A stretch of DNA of 63,066 nt from Porogramme epimiltina. Taxonomy: Eukaryota; Basidiomycota; Agaricomycetes; Polyporales; Polyporaceae. How positions within the stretch are numbered: position 1 is the first letter of the stretch; each line of letters starts with the position of its first letter. The notes under the pieces are model-generated. The model saw only the letters and a list, made by a program, of their open reading frames with translations, was not told the DNA's origin and did not search any database. The stretch lies in assembly GCA_900155495.1 (NCBI GenBank), contig FTLJ01000312.1:1-63066 (forward strand), written 5' to 3'. Below, one piece after another: positions 54,943-63,066 of this stretch. Both the position numbers and the translations under genes were made by a program.

Positions 54943-57268
54943 ATGGATCCTTCCGGTCTACCCCCGGACGTTATCGCCTCCCTCGCAAGCGCTCCTCCTC
55001 TCAGCCAAACCTTTGGGGCAGAGCTTCTTGGCACGTTCATTGGTCTTATGTAAGTGTTGACTACTAGCGTTCGATTCTGCAAGACTCGGATTGACTCGGT
55101 GCTTCAGCTTGTATGGCATGATGCTTCACCAAGGTTATAGATATTTCCGTCTATATCCTAACGATAAGCCTTTTCTACGATACCTGGTGCGCGTCCCTGC
55201 AGGGTTTGGGGTGTAGTTAATGAACTGATTCAGTACATATTCATAGGTTATAGTAGTACTGTTCGTTGCCCCTATGATGACCACCGGCCCCATATCGATT
55301 CACGGCCACTTTCAGGGTTCTCGAGACTGCGTTTAGTGCAATTATGATACATACATGGTATGTTCCACTGCTACTGGTGGACCACGTCATGCGATGCTTA
55401 ATTACCCCCTCTCTAGCTACTTTTGCCTCGTTTCTAATTTCAACAGTCCTGAACGACTAGCGACCGGTATCTGGTACGTAATTCTACGGTGTATCCTCAT
55501 ATCAGTCAATTGAACTATCCTGCAGGTCTCTCGATGTAAGCTTGAGGTTGACGCTACTATGCTCATCCTCATATATTCATTCTCTCATCATCTGTCGCCA
55601 ATCATCCTAACCAGATTAGTCCATTCGCATGTGTATGTGCCTCGCTTTCTTCCTTGCATAAGAATGAGCAACATACTGAACGCACTGTCTTTCACCGCAA
55701 ACCTCTAGGGCATAGTCGTGTTTGCTTCTCAACTGTACGTAGTATCCCCATTCTTGCTCTGGTATGTCGATCAATGTCTGATAATTACGATGTTCATCAG
55801 GTTCTTCATTCGGAGGGTTTACTTCGGTATGTCGGTTGGGGTTATACCAATGTGGTTGCACTCAGCATATGGCATGTTACAGTCGGTTACCAATACCGAC
55901 CACTTGCCATTATCGCAGTAAGTCCCTGGGAATATCATTACGGAGATGAATGCTCATTCTAAAGCAATACAGGCACTCTTGTGCCTTACGGGCGTTGGTA
56001 TGTCATTGATGTACAGCTCTCTCCAGACCACTCACCCCTACATCTCCAATAAAAAGGCTTCTATGCATGTGAGATTCTCATACTTCTTTTCATGGCCGTC
56101 GACGGTAAACAGGTCGCTCAACAGATAGCACGTATCTCAGGTCAGTTATCAACGCTACCTAGTGCGGTAAACGAGCCCAAGGTCACTAATGGTATCAGTC
56201 GACGAAACAGCTTCACTACGCCGTTCTCTGGCACTCACCTCAAACAAATCTTAGTAAGCGCCACAAATCCTAAGTGGGGAATATTCCTAACTAACATTGA
56301 TATCAGTGGCCGATGATTGCCGGGGGAGCCCTCATACTCTGTTCCGACATTATCCTTAGTGGATCTCTCATCATATACCTACGGAGGTGCCGGACAGGGT
56401 ACACCTGGTACGAGCTTTAGACTCTCCCAAATTCGTCTCGTGCCAACGCCCGGTTCAAGGGTCGACTCCACCATCAATACGCTCATCGCTTACTCAGTGA
56501 ACACCGGTGAGAACAACTTTCAGTCCTCCTCATTGATTCGCATTAATGATGACGTCCACGATTTATACTAGGCGTCATCTCTGGGTGAGGGCCGCCTCCA
56601 ATTTCTTTGTATCTCAATGTTCAATCCCTTCGACATAGGGTGTTGAGCCTCATCTCCCTCATCCTTGTGTGTGGTCTGACTATACTTTCCCCGTTGCTTT
56701 GCGCGCTGATTCTCATCGCCGTAGCTAGTCGTCTACACCGACTCTATCCTCTTTTCCATCACCGCTATACCAAGCTACCGTCGTACGTTCCTTTGTGTTC
56801 TCTTGACGTACGAACATTCAGTTGCTCACCGTACACCGCAGTATACTCCAACTCGATGCTCGCCGCGTAAGTCCTGACTGTACGCCACTTGTCGTGTCGA
56901 CTGATTGACCATTCCTCGATCTCAGATTGAACGCCCGGTCCCACCTCAGAAAGCGAAGTAGTGTGGACTTTGCGGACTTCGAGCTTGTTACTTGCAGCAA
57001 GCCCGTCCAACACGAGGGGGCCGGGTATCCGAGACGAGACGGCGGAGTTCCGGATGCGGCAAAGGCGCAGAGCAAATCGGCCGCCGGTACAGTGGATATT
57101 GTAATAGATTTGGGCGCGTGTGAGAGCGGAGGTTCCGGAAGTCGAGAAGTATGCACAGAGTGCTCGAGGGCGCGTGTGATGCAAGTATATGGAAAGGGGT
57201 CAGCGGTGGAAGGTAAGTTCCGGGTACCAGACATGGAGCCGACCTGTTCTCTGATCAATTTACTATAG
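54943..57268 (+). CDS. DUF6534 seven-helix membrane protein A
   Basis: Twenty-one exons in consistent phase give a 378-residue protein starting MDPSGLPPDVIASLASAPPL. Family blocks appear in order: LYGMMLHQGYRYFRLYPNDK, VIVVLVLETAFSAIMIHTCY, FNSPERLATGIWSLD, GIVVFASQLFFIRRVYFVG, QYRPLAIIAALLCLTGV, WPMIAGGALILCSDII, CRTGYTWVDSTINTLIAYSV, NTGVISGVLSLISLILLVVY, and YSNSMLAALNARSHLRK. This is the fungal DUF6534 layout: seven membrane helices and a polar C-terminal tail of about 115 residues. Function unknown; a transporter or receptor role is possible but unsupported. Exon sizes are unusual: 107, 79, 14, 42, 57, 10, 18, 26, 26, 35, 25, 12, 16, 55, 101, 47, 13, 28, 58, 25 and 343 nt. Confidence 0.85.
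55247..55260 (+). other. Microexon of 14 nt in DUF6534 gene A
   Basis: Encodes V-I-V-V and two bases of the next codon; flanked by AG and GT. The paralogue has a 14-nt exon at 59194-59207. Confidence 0.75.
55526..55535 (+). other. Microexon of 10 nt in DUF6534 gene A
   Basis: Sequence GTCTCTCGAT completes a Trp codon and encodes S-L-D. The paralogue exon is GTCTATGAGA at 59491-59500. Confidence 0.7.
55615..55632 (+). other. Microexon of 18 nt in DUF6534 gene A
   Basis: Encodes I-S-P-F-A-C in phase 0. The paralogue exon at 59559-59576 encodes I-G-P-L-A-S with the same length and phase. Confidence 0.75.
56057..56068 (+). other. Microexon of 12 nt in DUF6534 gene A
   Basis: GCTTCTATGCAT between AG and GTGAG; encodes part of G-F-Y-A. 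The paralogue exon is CGTTCTTTGCAT at 60022-60033, encoding A-F-F-A. Confidence 0.7.
56125..56140 (+). other. Microexon of 16 nt in DUF6534 gene A
   Basis: Encodes Y-S-T-Y-L plus part of the next codon. The paralogue exon at 60084-60099 encodes the same Y-S-T-Y-L. Confidence 0.65.
56572..56584 (+). other. Microexon of 13 nt in DUF6534 gene A
   Basis: GCGTCATCTCTGG encodes G-V-I-S-G. The paralogue exon at 60531-60543 (GTATTATCTCCAG) encodes G-I-I-S-S. Confidence 0.75.
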
Positions 57269-58872
57269 TAGTCTAGCACACGCCGATCGTATCAAACGCT
57301 GTACAGAAGTAACCACCTTTTGAATTCGAGATCATCAGTGGGCATGAAACGTGTGCACCATTACAAGAGGAGACGGCCGACGGAGGCTGAGGACAAAACA
57401 CACGGAGGACATCCATTCGTAGGGTCAGGGATGTATAAGCGGTTTCCCGTCCTCCACGATCGAGCCAGTCCCGTGCCTTCTTTCCGCTTTAGTTGGCGAG
57501 ACCTAGTGTCACCATATTACCGTGACGTACTACCACTCCATTGGCATGTGACAGACGAAAAATCTGAGTCAAGACTACCACATTGGCCCAGTAGTGACCA
57601 AGGTCGTGTGCCCTTTCTCCAGCCTACTAGAGCGGCTGGGAATTGATAACCAGCGCTAAAGTGGGAGTCTTACATAGACTTACCAACCTCGGCGCCAGCG
57701 TCCACGGTCCACCACGTGCGGCACGTCAGCGCGTCAGCAGTGATGTCGACTTGCCACAGCTTCTCATCTGTTGTGGCTTATGACGACGTCGAACACTTGA
57801 ACACTCCTTCTGTGAGTACCCTTACATTTATGTACTGGGTCACAATGTGCTTTTTCAAAGACTTGTTGATCTTTTTCGCTCAGAAAACTCCGAGGCACCT
57901 GGGAAGTTGGTGTGCATAGAATGTTTCACTTGTCGGTTTGTCGCCGTCCAACGCCGCTCGGATGCACAGCACTAACCTACATCTTACTAATAACCCTATT
58001 CTCAGGTTGATAAACTGATTTCAGCTATGAACGATCTTGATGGAACCTCATGCAAGTATGTGGACTCCCTGCAGCTTCAACACAGGACCGTCGAGATCCC
58101 AGTCTAGGTCAGGTCTGGCAAACATGTGGCATGCTGCTTAGGCATGCGGGCTTGCAAAATGGTGCGTATCGAGATGGAAGCTCAGCTCGTGTATGATTGA
58201 CCTGAAAACGGTGTAGCGCAGCAAGTAAGACGCTCTGTACGTATCATACCGTTGTACCCCCAGGGATCAGTCGTCGTACCAGCAGGTTGTATGTGTACCA
58301 AATACGGACATATACGGTCGCAGAGCTGTGTCAACGCCGTCACCGTACAAATGTGGGCCCGTGACCCGCAGCAGAATGACATACTCGCTGACTTTGCTAT
58401 AAATAGTACCTAGGAACCCCGTTACATGGAGCGCATGCGAGGGTAAAATTCGCTCAAAATCCTCTTGGGGTGCGCTTCATAATTGGTGATCAGAGAACTT
58501 ACCACGCTTTAAGGGACACTTCTGAATCATTTTGCAAATGGATCCGGGCCTATGCCCCTAGAGATACTGAAGGTGATTTCACCGGCTCTGCATCCAACGT
58601 AACTGATAAAGACAAGGTTCCAAACCATATAGAAACGGTACCTCAGGGTACCGATGCTGCTAATAGGGTTCTTCATCAACGTTATGAAAGGCCAAGCTCT
58701 AGCCTACGATAGCTTCCATCTCAATCCTGAGATATTCCAAGATCGAGGATGGTTCTTCGTAGGCACAGGTTGACCTTATGACAGCGATGTACACGTGATA
58801 CCGAGTACGGAGTGATGCATTACACAGCTGATATATATTGAAACGATAGCCTCGATTTCTCTCACCACAGCC
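57269..58872. other. Intergenic region between the DUF6534 genes
   Basis: No gene recognised. Its left part resembles 53330-53470, as expected if upstream DNA was duplicated together with the gene. A TATA box lies close to the next start codon. Confidence 0.5.
58832..58838 (+). promoter_or_regulatory. TATA box of DUF6534 gene B
   Basis: TATATAT about 40 nt upstream of the ATG at 58873. Confidence 0.5.
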
Positions 58873-61174
58873 ATGAATCCCTCTGAATTCTCTTCGGCAG
58901 AGATGTCTGCATCCCTCGCGAATGCTCCTATCTTGGGAAACACGCTTGGAGCTATGCTTTTGGGCTCCTCCATCGGCCTTGTGTGGGTGCTTTGACTCGC
59001 TCTCCGAGCTATATTCTGACATTGACTCACGATACTCCTTCAGTTTGTACGGTGTAATGCTTCACCAAACATTCAGATATTTTTACTTGTATCCTCAAGA
59101 TAAGCCGTTTCTGAGGTACCTGGTGGGCACTGTCTTTCTCCTGTGGCCTTGAAAGCGCATTCTGAGTCTGATGTCGCTGGGAAACGTCATCAGGTTCTCG
59201 CAGTGTCGTATGTCCTTTTTAGAATACCTATCGAATCACCGCCGAATGTCCGTTCCGCTTGACTAGTATCCTTGAGACGATCTACACCGGACTGATGACA
59301 CATGTGTGGTGCGTTCTGATTATAGCGCTGCCTGGAATGAGCGCCAGGAACGTGGTGCCATGCTCAATACACGCACCCTAGCTACTACTATCTTGTCTCA
59401 AACCATGATAATCTAGAAGGCCTGTCAACTATATCCTGGTGAATGACTACACTTTTTGTTCGGGTCACCAAATACTAAACTAGGTTGTAGGTCTATGAGA
59501 GTGGGTATCATGCCATGTTTTTCCGACACTCTGTTACCTCTGATCATTGTGTTGTTAGATCGGCCCTCTCGCATCCGTGAGTTCAGATATTGCCTTGTAC
59601 ACAGAAAACTCACTAACTTATCAACGCCGTTGTCTACGCTTGGATCTTAGGGAATAGTGGTATTATCTAGTCAGCTGTATGTCTCCAATATTTCATGACA
59701 TTGAGCAATGACTAATTAGTACCGTGTATTATTAATTAGGTTCTTCATACGAAGGCTGTTTCTTGGTACGGTCAAATATTCTAGTCAGCAATAGAACTTG
59801 TTAACGTGCTCTCTGAATGCCAGTCGGAGCGAAGTATAGGATATGTTCAATTGCCGCCGTAAGCTTCGGTGAACACCGTTGATGACAGAAATAACAACTC
59901 TCTTACGGAATCCATTCAGGGGTGCTTGACGTTCACTGGACTAGGTAGGTCGTCTGGCACTTCAATCTAAACATTGTTCCTGCGCTTGCAGATATCACTA
60001 CTTATACTCAATCCATTTTAGCGTTCTTTGCATGTGAGTGAGATTACCCACTTGAGAAAGAAATACCTCTCAGCATTAAGTAGATAGTACCTACCTGAGG
60101 TGCCGCGCGAAGCATTTCGTTTGAAGAATGGTTTCAAAAACGCTGATGGTTTATTTCCGCGATACGTAGCTTCCGGGCGGATTCTCTGATCGAACTCAAC
60201 GAGTTCCTGGTAAGTACTGGAAGCTCTCGAGTCAAAGCGGACTTAATGTGTTGATCGCGTTCGCAGTGGCCCATGATTGCTGGAAACTCCCTAGTTCTTT
60301 GTGCGGACGTACTTCTTAGTGGCTCCCTCGTCATCGCATTGCTGAAGTGCCGAACAGGACTCACCTGGTCTGAGGATACTTCTTTCGTAGTTTTGTTATA
60401 CACTCATCTCCCGCTTCAGGGTCGACTCAACCGTCAATATGTTGATCTCCTACTCAATAAATACCGGTAAGGACGGCCGAACGCATACCGTGGACAAATT
60501 TCACGACCTAACCAGGTTTCCATCATCTAGGTATTATCTCCAGGTGAGAAAATGTGGCTTCCCTCTCCATTATTTTGATACTCAATACTCGTGCTTAGCA
60601 TTCTGAGTCTAATTTCTTTGATCCTCGTAGGCAATTTGACCTCATATTATCATGTATACAGCCTTACCTAGAAGTGTCTACAGCTTGTGCTCTACACCGA
60701 CACCCTCATTTTCTTGATCACCGGAATTCCTAGCTATCGCAGTGCGTTATTTTCTGCTCACACTTATCAGCGACCAACCTGGTCCCAGAGTCGATCTGAT
60801 ACAATATCTTTCTAGTGTACTCCAACTCGATGTTGGCTGCGTAATTATTCGTTTTAATTGTCCTATTGATGCCCTAGTTTATCTAATGGCCGTAATGGCA
60901 TGCCAGGTTGAATTTCAGGTCCAGTCTAAGGAGGCAGGGCGTTCAAATCATCAGCGACTCCGAACTGGTCGCCCACCGGAATAATCACACTCTTCATTTG
61001 GAAGAAGACTCAAAGGAAGGTCACAGCGCTAGGGCCGGAGGCCCAATAATGGAAAGCGAGTCAGTTAGGAAGTCGACAATTATCGACATTAGTGTATCGG
61101 ATATCCACAGTCGGGAGAGCAGTGGACTTGGACTACACCAAGAGCTATCGAGACCCAGTGTGATACGGGGATGA
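58873..61174 (+). CDS. DUF6534 seven-helix membrane protein B
   Basis: Tandem paralogue of the gene at 54943-57268 with the same exon plan. Start MNPSEFSSAEMSASLANAPI, then LYGVMLHQTFRYFYLYPQDK, ILETIYTGLMTHV, YYYLVSNHDNLEGLSTISW, GIVVLSSQLLFFIRRLFLVG, AKYRICSIAA, WPMIAGNSLVLCADVLLSGS, CRTGLTWVDSTVNMLISYSI, IISSILSLISLIL, LYTDTLIFLITGIPSYR, YSNSMLAALNFRSSLRRQGV and a polar tail ending SRPSVIRG. Six microexons match gene A in length. The exon before WPMIAG is 40 nt instead of 55. All frames stay open across the inferred junctions, so it is probably functional. Function unknown, as for gene A. Confidence 0.8.
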
Positions 61175-62051
61175 CCGACTCATGCATACCACCCTGTCTG
61201 AGGTACGCTCTGGAACAACCTTGTGATGAGACATTCCTCTGATGAGTGCACGACAGGACGTCGACGCTGAAAACGTTGTATGGAGAAGTCAACGGAACGA
61301 AAATGTATCTATTCCCCGGGCGCCGTTGCTCAGTATCGTTTTCCCTGTAATTTAATGTCTCGTAAAGATCTATGGAACTGCGCAACATGTGATTGTGTTG
61401 ACGACAACCCGTCGCATTTTCGTCTTGTTGCAACGTCGATGCGTCCAATCTCAGTATCAGATGCGCGAGCGTCAGAGTGAAACTGGTAGGAAGGAGTCCC
61501 TATTGTTCGCCGCAACCCCTCTCCCAGGATGGATCAAGACACGATTCAGTTCGCGGCGACGAGTGATGTGCACCTAGGCCGTCTTGATGTCCTCGCCGGG
61601 GTCAAGCGCCGCCAGAGCGGCGCGGAGAGGCAGAGATCTGGACGCTCGAGGCACGACGGAGGCCCGAAGGCTCGGAGGCCCGGAGAAGAAGCAAACGAAG
61701 GATTGGTCATTTTGGGCGCAAGGGGCGGTACACGGAGGATACCGAACAGGCGCATTAGTAGTAGGGTGCACGCGGCACTATATCCTAGCAGTAAATAGCA
61801 AAGTCCCAGGGTAGGAGCACTGTAGTCCGGTGTGGATACGGATGTGGGAGGGAGGGAGGGGGCTGCGGATGTAGGTGTAGATGGGGGATGAAGATGTGTC
61901 GGTGAACGACAAGGGTACGTAGCACGCATGGTCCGGAGCGCAATGTCCTCGGAGTCCTATAACGTCATGTCCGGTCTCTCATGTCTCGTAGCGAGGTGGT
62001 GTCCGTGTGTCTCGTTCCAATCAGCGCAGGGCGGGGCAGGAGGCGGGGCGA
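61175..62051. other. Intergenic region, DUF6534 gene B to secreted-protein gene
   Basis: No gene supported. Two overlapping 60-130-codon frames around 61529-61929 are GC-driven and have no motifs. Confidence 0.45.
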
Positions 62052-62980
62052 TCAGAAGATGATCTGGACCTTGACCGCCTGGCACGTCGTCGCGTCGTAC
62101 ACGGTGCTCGTGTTCACCGGTTTGTAGACGATGTTGTTCTGCGAGCCGGCCATGCATAGCGCGAACGAGTCCGTGTCGCCGTTGACGGCGAGGAACGGGT
62201 GGCCCGTGCCGTGCCCCGCGGGGTCCGTGTCAGCCTGCGGCGAGCGCACGCCGGGCGGGCGCGGAAGCAGTGCGCGGCGGGGTGGGAGCAGTGCGGCCGG
62301 CGGAGGGGAGAAGATCCGAAGGCGCGCGGGGAAGGCGGGAAGGCAGAGCGCGTGTTCGGGTTGAAGTTGGGGGAGAGGGCCAAGACAGGGAGCGAGGCCG
62401 TGGTCAGAACATGCGCGGAAGAAAGGGAAAGCAGTTTTGAGAAACGTACCACACCACAGTAGATCTGGGCACCCTGCTTGGGGTCCGTCGTGCTGCTCGC
62501 GATGAACGAGACCTCGCTACCCGCAGCCACGGTGGCGCCGCCCGCGGGGACGACGTCCGGGCCAGTGGGCGCGAGACGGCCCTGTTCAAGCGAGATGGAG
62601 GGGTACTGGTTGAACGGGAACGACGCAAAGGTCTTTAGGGTTGCGCGCCACCGAGATCCATCACCGACGATCCCAACATTCCGACGCCGAAAGGTCAGCC
62701 CACGCCGCAGCTTCGCAAACAATAGCAGAACAGGACGCACCGAGAGGACCTTGAACGACGCTCCGTCGATCGCGCCCGCCTGACCGAGGACGAGGGGCAC
62801 CCCGGTCGTGTTCGCGTTCGGGCCGTTGGTGTAGTACGCGGCAAAGGTGAAGTTGTCCGCGGTGTCGAACGCGCCGCCGCCGAGGTTCGCGCACGAGGGC
62901 GCAAGGGAGCGCTTGGTCGGGGCCGCGAGCGCGGAGGAGGCGGCGCCGAGGGCGAGGGTGAGGAGGTTGAGTGCGAACAT
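62052..62980 (-). CDS. Small secreted protein of unknown function
   Basis: Three exons (62980-62741, 62632-62450, 62234-62052) give 201 residues in frame. A signal peptide is clear: MFALNLLTLALGAASSALAA, with cleavage probably near APTKR, which could also be a basic processing site. The mature part has FAAYYTNGPNANTTGVPLVL, FASFPFNQYPSISLEQGRL, YCGV and DTDPAGHGTGHPFLAVNGDT, and ends TCQAVKVQIIF. Four cysteines remain after cleavage (SCANL, YCGV, LCMAG, TCQAV), enough for two disulfides. No enzyme motif is recognised. The second intron is 215 nt and very GC-rich. Related to the truncated copy at 30712-31374. A 23-G tract lies about 45 nt upstream of the ATG. Confidence 0.8.
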
Positions 62981-63022
62981 GGCGGCAGCGGCGAGGGGCG
63001 GGGCGAGGGGAGAACGAACGGC

Positions 63023-63045
63023 GGGGGGGGGGGGGGGGGGGGGGG
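63023..63045. repeat. Homopolymer tract of 23 G
   Basis: An uninterrupted run of G on the plus strand (C on the gene strand), 43-65 nt upstream of the ATG of the secreted-protein gene. Such tracts are length-variable and hard to sequence, so the exact count may be an artefact. Confidence 0.8.
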
Positions 63046-63066
63046 CGGGGAAGGGAAAGGCAGAGG

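Noticed and set aside
58873..61174. DUF6534 gene B as a pseudogene
   Set aside because: At first it appears broken by stops, but once the microexons are recognised every part of the family pattern is in frame.
1..63066. CRISPR arrays, operons or bacterial insertion sequences
   Set aside because: No regularly spaced repeats were seen, and introns and gene families show that this is fungal nuclear DNA.

Overview
The window is nuclear DNA of a filamentous basidiomycete, most likely an agaricomycete of the wood-decay polypore type. The evidence is: genes broken by many 50-70 nt GT-AG (occasionally GC-AG) introns, GC-rich coding sequence, no operons, and gene families typical of these fungi (F-box genes, DUF6534 membrane proteins, several FAD monooxygenases, a P450, a sedolisin protease). 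Assignments rest on protein motifs read by eye; no database search was run. Exon junctions were placed by hand and some may be off by a few bases.

Layout. 1-3.8 kb: two tandem F-box-like genes, the first cut by the window edge. 3.9-7.9 kb: a siderophore-iron transporter (minus) divergent from the GINS subunit SLD5 (plus). 8.6-14.4 kb: FAD monooxygenase A and a head-to-head pair of GH5 glycosidases. 14.4-17.8 kb: RRP42 (exosome) divergent from an M24 metallopeptidase. 18.5-23.3 kb: an MFS transporter convergent on a sedolisin, with a 417-bp inverted repeat between them. 26-29.2 kb: two convergent D-amino-acid-oxidase-like genes, both ending in a peroxisomal ARL tripeptide. 30.7-31.4 kb: a 5'-truncated relative of the secreted-protein gene at 62 kb. 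32.3-37.6 kb: a CNNM/Mam3-type CBS membrane protein and NSE4 of the SMC5/6 complex. 38.6-43 kb: a cytochrome P450 and FAD monooxygenase B. 44.5-45.3 kb: a 768-bp element with about 220-bp terminal inverted repeats. 45.9-53.2 kb: an uncharacterised acidic-tailed protein, FAD monooxygenase C and two F-box genes. 54.9-61.2 kb: two tandem DUF6534 membrane proteins of about 21 exons each. 62-63 kb: a small secreted protein.

How it works together. Conserved single-copy genes (SLD5, RRP42, M24 peptidase, CNNM, NSE4) alternate with duplicated accessory genes. The accessory genes centre on oxidation, nutrient scavenging and secretion. Most have a TATA box 45-85 nt before the start codon, while none was seen before the conserved genes, which suggests inducible versus constitutive expression. 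No backbone biosynthetic enzyme is present, so there is no evidence for a classical secondary-metabolite cluster.

The most unusual observations are a set of six microexons (10-18 nt) with identical lengths in both DUF6534 genes; a 19-nt element found three times, each about 150-200 bp from a start codon; the 768-bp inverted-repeat element; and three GC-AG introns in two peptidase genes.
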